From NCBI GenBank assembly GCA_021292165.1, contig JAHFWL010000254.1:186001-250000 (forward strand): a stretch of 64,000 nt of DNA, written 5' to 3'. Under the pieces are notes generated by a model. The model made no database searches, was not told where the DNA came from, and worked only from the letters and a program-made list of their open reading frames with translations. The translations under genes and the position numbers were made by a program. This DNA is from Shinisaurus crocodilurus (taxonomy: Eukaryota; Chordata; Lepidosauria; Squamata; Shinisauridae). This document shows, in pieces, positions 21,911-33,290 of the stretch; the first letter of the stretch is position 1, and each line of letters opens with the position of its first letter.

Positions 21911-23049
21911 TAATAAGAAACATTAGTAGTTCCCTTTTCTATTTTCTACAGAACTAGAGAAACCAGGTATCAATAATTGACATGGCTCCTGTACCTTTAA
22001 ATAGTTGCAAAAAGGGAACATTTTAATAGATGCCACTTTTCTCACCCCATGTGATGGGGTGAGTGTTCAAAGTTGGATGCTCAAAAATGCAAACAAACCT
22101 GCTGGGATAATTAAAGCAGTCCCAACTGAAGCAACACTTCCACCATATGTGGCTGTAGATTATGGGGTTTGTAAGCACCCAGGTTCTCAGGCTGTAAAAG
22201 GCAGGGTGTTTCCTGGGCTGTGTAGGGCTGGCTGCCTTTTTTGGGGGGGGAAGAATTTCTCTACAGCATGAGATTGTGGACACATACTAGTGCCCACAAT
22301 CTCAGTCTGCAAATGGAAATGGCAACTAGTATTGCAGAGCTCAGGAATCTCTTGAGCTACACCAACTTGGCTTAATTTGAAGCTCAGGAGAATTTCTGCT
22401 TCATGGCGAGGGCAGGATTTGGACTGCTCAACTGGTCAAGCAGCCCAATTGAATTGTGGGCCAAGCAAGCTAGTTCTCGGCCATCTCTAGTGACAAGCTG
22501 AAATCCTGCCAAAAATCTCCTCCTACTTAACGGTTAAAGGTAGAAGAGCCCTGCCTTCCTCTGCATCAAGTCACCCTTGAATACTATAAATAGAAAATGT
22601 AGTTTCCAAGAGAAAACATGAGGCATCCTTACTCAGTACTGAGCAGCCTGAAAACCCATATGGTGCTGAATAAGGCTTGAACAGGGTTTGACAAGAGTGG
22701 AAGTAACTTGGCACCAGTTAATGGGTAGGTTGTGAACAGAATCCAGATAGCAGAGAGACAGGATTGTGGGTGTGGAGAGATCCCAGTGAGAGTGCCCAAG
22801 CAAGGCAGACATTGCTTTGGCAATCATCTGAACTGAAAACCTAAGTAGCAAAGCAGGCCTTGAGTGCCCAAGCTGAAAGCTAGCAGAGAAAAAGCAGAGC
22901 TCTGGTATGGAGCCCCAGGTATATCCCCTCTACTAGGAGCTTTTGAAGGAATGAGGATCTTTGAATGATTGACGTATTGGTGAAGTGGGAGGGTCTGGTT
23001 CCTCACTTGAGGTGTGTGAATTCCCAGTTTCAGGTGCAGACACGTTCTT
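21911..23049. other. Intronic, unassigned
   Basis: No exon or nameable repeat. The local inverted motif tgagattgtggacac...gtgcccacaatctcag at about 22269-22304 could form a short hairpin. Confidence 0.4.
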
Positions 23050-23185
23050 CAGTGGTTCCCAACCTTGGGTCCCCAGATGTTGCTGGACTACAGCTCCCAG
23101 CATCCCTTGCTATTAGCCATGCTGGCTGGGTATGCTGGGAGCTGTAGGCCAGCAACATCTGGGGACCCAAGGTTGGGAACCACTG
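23050..23185. mobile_element. hAT fold-back MITE
   Basis: 136 bp from CAGTGGTTCCCAACCTTGGG to CCCAAGGTTGGGAACCACTG with a perfect 20-bp terminal inverted repeat. It is related to 19174-19310 (shared gatgttgctggactacagct). The flanking 8 bases do not match, so the duplication is eroded or the insertion was rearranged. Confidence 0.85.
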
Positions 23186-23245
23186 TTCTAGTCAATCCTT
23201 AGGGTATTCTCCCTCAGAGGCTGCTGTCCCACATCTGTAGAGGTA

Positions 23246-23326
23246 ATAGTAATAACCAGGCCTGACCCTGCTTAGTTTTCCATGCTCAGACAAGCTGAGC
23301 CAGCGGGAGCCACAGGCCTCATGAGT
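23246..23326 (-). mobile_element. 5S-rRNA-derived SINE fragment, minus strand
   Basis: In reverse it reads gaggcctgtggct...ctcagcttgtctgagcatgg...actaagcagggtcaggcctg...gttattac, the same 5S-like head as at 19955 and 35117, but it lacks the CR1-like tail. Confidence 0.8.
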
Positions 23327-23445
23327 GTTGACTCACTGTTAATATATCAGAGATTTCATATGTACTACTGTGTGATATTAGGCAAGGCTGGATATAGTGC
23401 CATGCCAAAAGTTGTAAATTTTCTGTTGTTTAAGGACTGCTAATA

Positions 23446-23694
23446 CAGTCATGCCTTGGACTGAGAGCATAATTTGTTCCGGAAACGTGCTTGTAATCCA
23501 AAACACTCTTATATCAAAATGAAATCCCCCCAAAAAATTTTGTACAGAGATTTTAAATTTAAGCCATACTACAGTACTTGTATTGCAAGACGTCGCTTGT
23601 ATATCAAGTCAAAAAAATTAAATAAATATTTAAAAATTTGCTTGTCTTGCAAAACGCTCTCAAACCAAGTAACTTGCAATCCAAGGTATTACTG
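23446..23694 (-). mobile_element. Tigger/pogo-like MITE, copy 5
   Basis: 249 bp with TA at 23444-23445 and 23695-23696. Confidence 0.85.
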
Positions 23695-23696
23695 TA

Positions 23697-25060
23697 TCAA
23701 GAATCATATTGTGCAGTACCTTAGCCTTTTCTTTTTTTTTAAAAGGCATTTTATGGTGCATGTTTTTGCTATATGACAGTAGTCATGTATTGTGAGAGCC
23801 AACACTAGAGTACCTTTGGGGTTAGACTTATACAGACTACAATGAATTTACCTACAAATTGTGCAGGTTCAATTCAAAGCCAAGACATTTTGGTCTGGAT
23901 TAAAATGTTTTGTTTTGAGATTGATTGCAAGAGCAGAAAAATGCAAAATTGATTGCAAGAGCAGAAAAATGCAAAATGCTTTGGCCATCCGAAGAAGGGT
24001 GCGTGCGTGTTTTATTTAATTTAATCCTTTTTTCTTATTGTTTTGTAGAATCCTTGAGTTTTTAGCAGCTTTTTATCAGAGTAAAAAAAATTCCTTTGAA
24101 AATCGGTTTAACTAACCCTTTAGTTGGTAGGTGCTTGTAACTTTTATTTTGTTTGTAAAGTTAATATCAAATTTACCTTGCTTGTAAAAAAATAATATTG
24201 TCATTTTCACATATGTAAAAGATACATAAGCAATACAATATGCTTCGCCATGCAAAAAATAAGCTGACGACAAGTTAATCACAGTAATATATTCTTAAAT
24301 ATACAATTGGATTTCCTTCTGGTGAATACACATTTAAAAATACATTATGCAACTTTTCATGCAGTCCTGGGTTTTGTTACTGTCTTCAGTTTACTTTGAA
24401 GTTGAAACTCAATGCTTTTTTAAAATTAGCATCTGCTATTGCATCTCATTTTTAAAATTCAAAATAAAGACTGACAATTTTCTGCTTCCTTGAATCTGTT
24501 GCCTACTTAATTTTTCTTTCTGCTTTCAAGCTTTATGTGATTCCTTAGTAAACAAACTAAAAAGAGCCCACAAATGATATTGCTAAACAAAAATGTCCCA
24601 ATGTCTTACCTTTGAGAAAACTGCTGAGGGTAAAAACATAATCCTTTGTCATTTTTCAAGAACAGAATTTGTTGCTTTGCTTCAATATTGCATAGTTCGC
24701 TTTAGCCATTCTTGTAATATGAAGTGCCAGAGAAGACAAAGAAAGAATGGAATATTTTTTAATAAACAATATTAATAAAAATACTGCAAAGGTGAAAGTT
24801 AGTTTAATGTTTGAATTGAGAAATTAATGGAAATTACCTAAATTGAAATGAGTGTTGTTTGTTACAAGCCCTCTCCTTGCTTTTCCCTACAAAAGTTACT
24901 ATTTTCTGGCATAATGACCAACATGGCTAACAAGAAGGGCCCGTAAGCATCTCTGTATCTTTCCACTGTGGATCAGTGCAGAAGTCACACTACTAATCTC
25001 TTACCCATGGTTATGAAATTGGGACACAGTCTTTGGCTCAATTTGTTTATTTCTGTATTT
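23697..25060. other. Intronic, unassigned
   Basis: AT-rich. Contains a 28-bp tandem duplication at 23921-23976 (ttgattgcaagagcag...). No exon seen. Confidence 0.45.
23921..23976. repeat. Perfect 28-bp tandem duplication
   Basis: Two identical, adjacent 28-bp units (23921-23948 and 23949-23976) beginning ttgattgcaagagc. Lack of differences points to recent slippage. Confidence 0.9.
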
Positions 25061-26605
25061 CTTCTTCGTGGTCTCTGTGCATCACACATATGGGCTCTAT
25101 GTCTGCGCTGAGACTGTTCGGAAAGTTCTAAAGCTGAGGTAGACTGGGCGGGAGCCCCTCCCCCTCACGCGTGCTCCTTAGCGCGGCTCCTGCCTGCTCC
25201 CTCAGTTCCTCTTCGGCCACCTTTGTGGCTAGTCATTTTTGGAGGTTCTTCTTTCTGCGACTCAGCTGAGTAGCTAATTATCCTATTTTCAATAACTTTC
25301 TCCTTGTGAACCAATTTAATCTATATTCCTCTTTTCGTACCAAAAACAAAACAAAAACCTTTCTCTTTCTCCTTTCTCTTTTCTGTCGTTCTCTCCTCCC
25401 TGGGAGAATGGCGTTGAGGGCGCCGTTCAGAAAATGCATCCGCTGTGGGGCTAAATAACCCCCAGCTGATGGCCACTCGTTGTGCCTGCTGGGTTTGGGA
25501 CAGGGGCATGTAGTGGAAACTTGCCACCATTGCCAAGCTTTCACCAGGCCAACAATAAAGCAACGAGTGCTGAAATTGAAAACGGCTCTCTGGTAACAAA
25601 TGCTTTCAGCAGTTGATCCTTCAATGCCGCGCGCTACCAATGCCTGCACTGAGACTGTTCGGAAAGTTCTAAAACTAAGGTAGACTGGGCGGGAGCCCCT
25701 CCCCCTCACGTGTGTTCCTTATCATGGCTCCTGCCTTCTCCTTCAGTTCTTCTTCGACCACCTATTGCGGCCCTATGAACCAAGAGATATATACTGGTGG
25801 TATTATCATTTGCTGTACAATAACACTACACATTATCTACTATATAAATGTGAAAGTTTGTCCATACAGGCGTTTGCATGCATCGCATAGGCTCCTACAC
25901 AGTTGGATGGATCCGCCCCAAACTTGGCACGCATACTGTCCATCACCCAAGGACAAAGACTGGTGGGTTCAAATCTCCCAAAAAGCTCTTGCTGTGCCTG
26001 TACGGCCCAAGATAGATGAGAGCCAATGGCGTCGCTTGGAATGTTTGCAGGGGCCATTCAGAAGCAGTTATGCAAATCACTCCAACGACATATAGAATGT
26101 TTGTATGAACTGCCACCACAGGGGCCCAATCAGGAGCAGATATGCAAATCTCTCCTATGTCAAAACAGAATGATCATATGAACTGCAGCTGGGGCCTACA
26201 CGGGGGGGGAGGAGCTGGGATTTCATTGTTGGGTAGTCCCGGGGGGGGGAGCAGGGATTACATTGTGTAGTCCCAGGGGGTGGGGAGCAGGGATTACATT
26301 ATGTAGTCCCGGGGGACCTTTCCTATGGAGGGATTCAAAACAGCGGACAGCTACCTTAAGGAATTTCGAACAAATAGTGCCTATAGGAAAATAACGACCC
26401 GTGCAACGCCGGGTAAAAAAAGCTAGTCATCTATAAATGACATGAACTGGAGCAATAGACCCAGTCTCCACTGGCAGGTCCATGAAAATCAATAATTACA
26501 CCAAGCGGTGATGGATGGGTGGGTTGTGTGATTGCACAGATGACCACTCAAAGCACTACAGTTACAGGTAAGCAACCTTTCCTTCTTCGTGGTCTCTGTG
26601 CATCA
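25061..26605 (+). repeat. Composite repeat with internal 115-bp direct copies, hosting a Helitron
   Basis: A block with cttcttcgtggtctctgtgc at both ends (25061 and 26583). Inside are two diverged direct copies of about 115 bp, 25108-25222 and 25649-25763 (ctgagactgttcgg ... gaccacct), 541 bp apart. The motif 'cacagatgaccactc...acaggtaagcaac' at 26535-26575 recurs at 57502-57540. It looks like an interspersed repeat family, possibly a DNA transposon or LTR remnant; class not resolved. Open frames on the minus strand are not convincing genes. Confidence 0.5.
25836..26426 (+). mobile_element. Non-autonomous Helitron
   Basis: 591 bp. Starts TCTACTATATAAATG, ends with a hairpin ACCCG(N8)CGGGT at 26397-26414, then an A-rich spacer and CTAG. 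It sits between A (25835) and T (26427) with no target duplication. All are Helitron hallmarks. There is no Rep/helicase frame, so it would have moved using an autonomous relative. Confidence 0.9.
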
Positions 26606-26977
26606 CAGAGCAGTACAGCAGTAAAGCAAATACTTAAAGAACTACTGTTGTAAGAGAATAAATTTTGTGATATTGTTCTTTCATTTTTTTATCCCACCCT
26701 TCCAGGGCCAACCCTACCATGAGCCACGGCTCATACGGTGGATGGCTCAGACGGTGGATTGAGAGGGTGGCAGATCACACCCCTCTCCCACCGCCCACAG
26801 GGCTGTCTGTCACTGACACCCTACATCTATGCCCTGTTGTAGCAGTAGCAGCTGCTGCTAGCACACATCCACCAGCCAGTATATATGGATTCCAGCTATG
26901 TGAGATAGGTTGGGCTGAGAGATAGCAACCAGCCCAATGTCACTCAATGAGCTTCATGGCTAAGTGATGATATAAGT
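26606..26977. other. Intronic, with a degraded antisense SINE remnant
   Basis: 26895-26965 (gagataggttgggctgagag ... gagcttcatggctaagtg) resembles the interior of the tRNA-type SINE seen at 33297 in reverse. The rest is unassigned. Confidence 0.4.
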
Positions 26978-26978
26978 G

Positions 26979-27760
26979 AGTGCTGCATTTTCTTGAATGA
27001 AACATAGAGTGTTCGAGGATCGGGATATCTGTAAGGAGACCAAAACACTGGTTTATGAAGCCATTGTATTACCAACTTTATTGTATGCCTGCGAAACATG
27101 GACTATCTATAAACGTCACCTCCAACTCCTTGAAATATTTCATCAACGTTGCCTCCGGAAAATCCTGCGAATTACTTGGGAAGATAGGCGAACAAATGTC
27201 AGTGTACTGGAAGAAGCAAAGACTACTAGCATTGAAAAAATGATCCTTCAACGCCAACTTCAATGGACCGGTCATGTTGTTTGAATGCCTGACTGCCGTC
27301 TCCCAAAGCAGTTACTTTATTCCCAACTCAAGGATGGAAAGCGGAATATCGGTGGTCAGTATAAGTGGTTTAAAGATGTTCTTAAGGCTAATCTTAAAAA
27401 ATGCAATATAAACATTGAAAACTGGGAAGCTCTGGCCCATGAACGATCTAAATGGAGGTTGGCCTTTCACAAAGGTTCCATGGACTTTGAAGAAGCCCGA
27501 GTGCAAGGTGAAAGGGAGAAACGTGCTAAGCGAAAAGCACGTCAAACGAATCCTTTACGGGACCATCTTCCATCTGGTAACCTGTGTCCTCACTGTGGGA
27601 AGTTGTGTGGATCTAGAATTGGCCTCCACAGTCACTTACGGACCCATTGCTAGAGCCTACACAATTTTTTAGAATTTCCTCCTTTATAATTTTCTTTTTG
27701 TAATTTTATCCTGGAAGACAATCTTACTCGTTCACGAGTGATCGCCTACTACTACTACTG
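26979..27760 (+). mobile_element. Zinc-finger non-LTR LINE, 5'-truncated copy, plus strand
   Basis: Begins at the RKHRVFED region (tgaaacatagagtgttcgag) and runs to the (CTA)n tail. The post-RT frame is open at 26997-27284, ends at one TGA where the other copies have CGA (Arg), and reopens at 27285-27653 to the C2H2 finger. It is almost intact apart from this stop. Confidence 0.88.
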
Positions 27761-28110
27761 GTTTATGTATATTAAACCTTTATATCTCTTCTAAGATTAA
27801 TCTGCCTATGTTATACCTGCTTCTTGTATGAACTTATATTTGTTTTGTTCCAAGATTTATGCAGATAATTATATAATCCACTTTATTTATGGCTTGGCTA
27901 TCGAAACTTTTTTTTAACCTGTTTCATAGCTAAAGTTTAAGTTGCCTTTCACCCTTAGACATTTCATTCTGTGATGAGTGTATGCAAGTATTAAAGTTTC
28001 TTTAAAATCTATTATGACAGTAGCTATAACACCCTTTATTCCTCATCTCTCTTTTTATTTGGTGCATTTAATATTTCTATTGGGATTATTTTATTTGGTG
28101 AGTTTAAATG
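27761..28110. other. Intronic, no feature recognised
   Basis: AT-rich, nothing named. Confidence 0.4.
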
Positions 28111-28111
28111 T

Positions 28112-28438
28112 TTTATTTATTTATTTATTTATTATATTTTTGAATCGCCCATCTGGCTAGTCATCCGGCCTCTCTGAGCGATGTACAGTCCAATAAAATA
28201 CAAGAAAAAAAAAAAACAGAGTGTAAAACACAATTAAAAACAGTACAAAACTTTAAAATCCTAACCTATCCCATATTCCCGCCTGAAAAGCCATGTTTTT
28301 AATGCACGGCGGAAGCTAATCAAGGAAGGGGCATGGCGGAGGTCACTGGGGAGAGAGTTCCATGGTTTCTCTGGCTGATGGGACAAGGAGAAGGCCGTCC
28401 GTGGCAGATCTTGTTGAGCAGCCTACTTGATGTTGTTA
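28112..28438 (-). mobile_element. L2-like LINE 3' end, minus strand
   Basis: Same subfamily as the left end of 9161-12700 (shared cggcctctctgagcgatgta, cagtccaataaaatacaag, ggcagatcttgttgag). It lacks about 120 bp including the minisatellite. Confidence 0.8.
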
Positions 28439-28503
28439 TAACTTGTTACTTTATTTGTATTTATTGTTAGCTGGCTTGAGCACTAATTTTAGTGGGAAAG
28501 ATA

Positions 28504-28527
28504 CACACACACACACACACACACACG
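28504..28527. repeat. (AC)n microsatellite
   Basis: About 12 AC units. Confidence 0.95.
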
Positions 28528-28555
28528 GTTTTTATTCCTCAAAATGTGTCCTGTA

Positions 28556-28776
28556 GGAATGTAGGAAGCTGCCATATACCAAGGAGGGGCTGTGGCTCAG
28601 TGGCAGAACCCATGCTTGGCATGCAGAAGGTCCCAGGTTCGATCCCTGGCATCTCCAGGTAGGGCTAGGAAGGAATCCTGCCTGAAACCCCAGAGAACTG
28701 CTGCTAGTCAGTGTTAACAATACTAGGCTAGATGGACCAAGGGTCTGACTCAGTATAAGGCAGCTTCCTATGTTCC
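28556..28776 (+). mobile_element. tRNA-derived SINE
   Basis: The tRNA-like head starts at 28586 (ggggctgtggctcagtggca, A-box region). The B box GGTTCGATCCC is at 28636-28646. The body ends in the typical reptile tail ggaccaagggtctgactcag...ataaggcagcttcctatg. A short inverted piece of the same tail (gtaggaagctgccatatacc) lies directly before it at 28561, suggesting two SINE ends joined head to head. Confidence 0.85.
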
Positions 28777-28845
28777 AAGTCAGACAGTTGAACCTTCTAA
28801 GTCAGCATTGTTTGCACTAGGAGTAGGCAACCAGACACTTTAGAT
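28777..28845. other. Intronic spacer
   Basis: No feature. Confidence 0.5.
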
Positions 28846-29152
28846 CAGGGGTCCCCAGCCTTTTTGGACTGTGGGCACATTTGGGAATTGGAGAAACTGC
28901 TGTGGGCACCACCACAAAATGGCTGCCATGGTGGATGTGGACAGTCGCATAATGGCTGCTGTGGGGGCCTGGCTAGTCAAAAGTGAGCTAAAGAGGTGGC
29001 AATGGGGGAGAGAAATAGCAAGGCTACAGGCTAGAAAGGGAGAGAAAGAAGACTGCCCTAACATGTTCCAAGGTTTTTCGTAAAACATTTTTTTAAGGGG
29101 GCAGGGAAAGAAGAGTTTCGTGAGCGCCATTGGAGGACCCCATGGACCCCTG
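28846..29152. mobile_element. hAT-type MITE (CAGGGGTCCCCAGCC ends)
   Basis: Starts CAGGGGTCCCCAGCC and ends GGACCCCATGGACCCCTG. The 8-bp flanks ctttagat and cttaagac agree at six positions, an eroded duplication. The interior has the usual gtgggcaccaccacaaaatg motif of this family. Confidence 0.7.
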
Positions 29153-29162
29153 CTTAAGACTA

Positions 29163-29252
29163 CAAGCCACAGACAGCATGGCAATGGTCAGGGATTATTG
29201 GAGTTGTAGTTCAAAACATCTGGAGGGCACCAGATTGTCTACCCCTGGTCTA
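29163..29252. mobile_element. hAT fold-back MITE, partial
   Basis: ggagttgtagttcaaaacat, ctggagggcaccagattg, ctacccctg is the right half of the fold-back family seen at 2593; the left half is degraded. Confidence 0.6.
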
Positions 29253-29349
29253 CAGTGACTGGCAGTGGCTCTCCAGAGTTTCAGGAAGGAGTCTTCCCCA
29301 GGCCTACCTAGAGATACCAGGGATTTAACGTGTGACTTTCTGGAAAGTA

Positions 29350-29850
29350 CCGTATTTTTCGCTCCATAACCCGCACTTCCCCCCCCCCCAATAGGGGGAA
29401 ATGTCTGTGCGTGTTACGGAGTGAATATTGTAAAAAATAAGTTTTTTTTTTTTTACGTAGTACCTCCTTCTGCGCGCCTCCAACCGGTCCGGGGAAGAGC
29501 AGAGGGCTCCTGGGCAGAGCGGGGCAAGCCCCCGCCTTTCAGCTGATTCGGCTGCGGTGGCCCCCCGCCCCGCCCAGCAGCAGGGACCTCCGGAGCCCAC
29601 CGGCTGGCGGAAGAGAGGAGGGCTCCTACGCGGAGCGGGCCGCCGCCGCGCTGCCACTGCCGCACTGGCAGCAAAGGGGGCAGAGCTGGCCCTGCACCCG
29701 CCCGCCCGCGTCCCTGCCGCCAGAGCCACCCAGCCGTGCGGAGCGGGACAAGGCCATCCGCGATTTGCACATGATTTTTTTTTTCCTGTTTTCTTCTAAA
29801 ATCTAAGTGTGTGTTATGGCCAGGTGCGGGTTATGGAGCGAAAAATACGG
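29350..29850. mobile_element. DNA transposon with GC-rich core
   Basis: 501 bp. Terminal inverted repeats CCGTATTTTTCGCTCCATAA...CCGCAC and GTGCGGGTTATGG...AAAAATACGG, flanked by TA on both sides (29348-29349 and 29851-29852). The centre (about 29462-29765) is very rich in G+C and CpG, unlike its surroundings. The Pro/Ala/Arg-rich frames in it are composition effects, not genes. Internal sequence is not transposase. Confidence 0.85.
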
Positions 29851-29852
29851 TA

Positions 29853-32520
29853 TGTGTTCTGCTATGGAGCTACAGCCGTTTGCTGTAGAAGGTACATTGT
29901 TTGTTGTATAATTTGTATGTTTGTGTATTTTGTAGCTTATATGTTAAAATGTAAATAATTTTTTTTAAAAAAAGAAGGTACATTGTTTGATGCCAGTTCT
30001 AGCTAGCAGCATCCATCAGTTTTAATTTACTGTGGGAAGTAATGCCTGTTTGTGACCCTTAGCCATATCTGATTGCCTGAGTGCTTTCAGTGGTGCTAGG
30101 ATGGTAGGGAAAGGGGCATTATGGTTAAACTGCAGTGAAATGGCTTTAAAATTAACATCTTGCAATTAGCAGTGGAAGATAGAATGGCTGGGATAGAATG
30201 ACTTATGTTGGCACATAATTGCTAGCAATGATACAAATTAGGCAAGCAATCATACAAAGTATTTAAATGACTCCAGTATTATAAATTGTGAATTGGCACT
30301 TTGAAAGACAGATCAGGTGGCTATTCATTTTAGAAGCTTTAAAATGAATATTAATTGGACCTCTTGGTACCTGGCTACCAAACCTATGCACCATATATTT
30401 GTGAGAGATTATAAATTAATGGACATATTTCTAAACTCAAGTGTTAGTCATTCACCAAGCTGCCATTGTGAAGACTTTACAGAATAGCAATAATTGCTCT
30501 TACCTGTTGTTATTGTGTTAATGTTTCCACTCTCCCTAGTTAAAAAAAGAAAGAAAAAACCCAAATGTGCTATAACACATTAAAGACTAGCTGATTTATC
30601 CTACATTTGTCCTTAGAATATATTTTTAAAAATTGAAAAGTGTTCATTCTGATAATCAGAAGACAGAACTTTTAATATTGAAATGGATTTTCTTAACAAC
30701 AAAAACATGCTGACATTACCACTGGACACGAGCGACTATCCTGAATTATCTGCATTACTAGGCATAAGATTCTTTGCCCTTTGAAGATTTAAAAAACAAA
30801 ACTCATACAGCAATTTACATGTCTCAGTTATTAGTTTTGTAACAAACAGAAACACACTCTCACCTTTCTTGTAAGGTACAGGTGCCTTGCATGTTATTTA
30901 CTTATAGGTAACTGCCACCACCACATTATCCACTCTAGGTCTGAACACGTGGAATTCAAGCCCACAGTATGCACTTAAGAAGAGTGACCGTTTCACAGAC
31001 TTCTGTTAAACTCTCCTTAAAAGCTGGTTGCATGGGCACATGGCTAGGCATAGGAGTGAGACAGATCCTGTGATTTAGCGAAACATTTAATCAGCTCCAG
31101 AATTCTAATTTGCCTTTTTTTTAAAGGGTCCCAAGGTAAGGGAGGAAGAGTAAATAGCAGCTGCATAAAAGAAAATAAAGCCTTTTCACCTCTTTTCTCT
31201 GCTGGAGATGGGAGGTTATTAGCAGGGAAGGGATTCCTTAAAGGAACAGAAGAGGGAAAGCTTGGTTTTGTGACATATCTCCTCTTTACAAGACACAAGA
31301 CCTTATCTGAACATTTGAGCATTGAGTAGCTCCTCCCCCTTGTCCCATTCACTTTCCTCCCCCTGTCCCCGCTTCCAGTTCTGTAACCTGACTGTGTTCC
31401 ACCGCTTGCATTATTCCTCTTTTCTCCCTTCCACCACCATTGTCTCTGCATTGTTTGGTCACCTTCTGTACCCCATTCCATGGCCATGTGACCATTGTAA
31501 CATTCAGTAATACTGCTGTATGCTGGAGCTGTGCAGTTGGGGATCTGCAACCGTCCAGGATGTGTCAAAGGGCTGGAAACAAATCTTTCCATTGGTGCCA
31601 GTGGGAGGTTTTTCCTAAGCTTTGCTGCCATGTAAGGGAGGAGGGGAATTTCCAGGGGGATCACAGTTGGGGAGGGTAAACCCTCCCTTACTGTGCACTT
31701 TGCCCCCCCCGTCCCCCCTCCACATGGCAATCAAGCTTAGAAAAAAACCTTCCATTAATGCGAATGGAAAGATTGGGCCCCGACTCTTTTAAGTGCCTAG
31801 CAATGCCTCTGGTGCTCTGACAGTTGCAGGGAAAGTGTAGAAGGGTGGTCTGACCCTCCCTTCCAGCTCTGGCACCTGGTGTGCATAGGCCTGATAGGCC
31901 TTTGGAAGTATAGTTTTGCCAAGGACTACTGACTTGTTTTAATCATTTTTAAAGTGTGGCTCTGGTTTCCAAAAACTGCTTGTGCTGCTTTACTGAGACC
32001 TATGTCAGAAGGATTCTTAGAGAATTGTTAGTTAATAAGTTTATTAAAGGTTTTGCATTTTCATCTTTTTAATTATTGTATTGCTGAAATGAGGCTGTGA
32101 AGTAACAAAACTAACAATGATTTGTAATTTGTGGGGCCCAGTGCAAGATAGGAGAGAGAGATGCAGTAAAGTATTCCAGACAACTTGAAATCTGGGTTCT
32201 ATGCCAGGATGAGGCATTACCTGAGGATTAGCTGGGGAAATTGTATGGCACTGACAATTAGCTGTGGAAACTGTATGGCACGTACTTCATGGATGGTAGG
32301 GTAAACTAGGAAACTGTGGTGACTATAGTTGTGCTTATTGAAGTAGAGTGGCTTCAGAGAGTGCTGGAAGATATGCATACAAGCTGGGGTGAACTAATGA
32401 AGAACAAAGAATCAGCAAACTTTAAAAAGAGGGTTGCTGTAACCAATTTTTCATTCTTTTCCCCATACACTCTGTGAGATCATAGACACCAATAATACAT
32501 TCATGAGACAAACATTATTG
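29853..32520. other. Intronic, no feature recognised
   Basis: About 2.7 kb with no exon, terminal repeat or SINE that I can name. The 228-codon minus frame at 31730-31044 is of low-complexity composition and has no motif. Two near copies of 'gctggggaaattgtatggcac' (32230-32285) form a short imperfect tandem repeat. Confidence 0.45.
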
Positions 32521-32795
32521 GGCAGACTGTTTAGGCTTTTTTTTAAAAAAAAAATCTTTATTTTTTAATTTTTATTTCCATTTTTATTATCACTACTGCA
32601 CCTCTGGACTGATTCATTTGGCTGCTTTTGTCGTATTGTATTGTATTATATTGTGTTGGTATTTTTATATTAATGATACTTTTGGTTTTAAGATGATTGT
32701 TTTGATTTTGTTTGTTTTTTCTTGTAAACTGCCCAGGGAGCCTTTTGGCTGATGGGCGGTGTAGAAATTTATTAAATAAATAAATAAATAAATAA
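32521..32795 (+). mobile_element. L2-like LINE 3' tail, plus strand
   Basis: cttgtaaactgcccagggag, gatgggcggtgtagaaattt, then (AAAT)n at 32773-32793: the terminal pattern of an L2-type LINE 3' UTR. The part before 32690 is AT-rich and not certain. Confidence 0.6.
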
Positions 32796-33080
32796 TGCAT
32801 GGTTCTCCTCTGATTATTGGCTCTTTGGCAAAAACTAGAATCAATCTAGTTTGAGACATCAGAGGAGTAAGGGTAGAACTGGGGTGGACACACTGTTGCA
32901 TCTCACCTCCTTAAGGCCATCTATGTGAGTGGACAGTATACTTGGACTGCTCATGAAATATCTACTTTCATTTTTATATGGGAGTTTTATTTTGGAGCAA
33001 AGTAAGGCATAGTTAGTTACTTCTAACTACAAGCTACTTCAGCCTAGTCCACTGACTGGGATCAATGAAATCAGGGAAGT
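32796..33080. other. Intronic, no feature recognised
   Basis: Nothing named. Confidence 0.4.
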
Positions 33081-33084
33081 ATCC

Positions 33085-33290
33085 AAAGGAGAATCATAGA
33101 AAAGTAGAGTTGGAAAGGGCCTACAAGGCCATCGAGTCCAGCCCCCTGCTCAATGCAGGAATCCAGGTCAAAACATCCCTGACAGATGGCCGTCCAGCTG
33201 CCATCCAGAGAAACTGTTGTAGTAATGGGTGACTTCAGTTACCCTCACATAGACTGGATAAACGCATGTTCCTGTCATAAAGAGGTAAGA
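33085..33290 (-). mobile_element. CR1-type LINE 3' end, minus strand
   Basis: gaatcatagaaaagtagagt, tggaaagggcctacaaggcc, atcgagtccagccccctgct is the reverse of the CR1 3' end (agcagggggctggactcgat...). The same end forms the tail of the 5S SINEs here. The right part (gggtgacttcagttaccctc) may be more CR1 3' region. Confidence 0.75.

Noticed and set aside
28586..28660. A tRNA gene
   Set aside because: A and B boxes are present, but no cloverleaf acceptor stem was evident and a SINE body and tail follow.
29325..29799. Overlapping proline-, alanine- and arginine-rich frames
   Set aside because: They lie in the GC-rich core of a transposon; long frames on several strands at once are a composition effect.
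31044..31730. 228-codon minus-strand frame
   Set aside because: No recognisable motif, splice context or family-like composition; not supported beyond being open.
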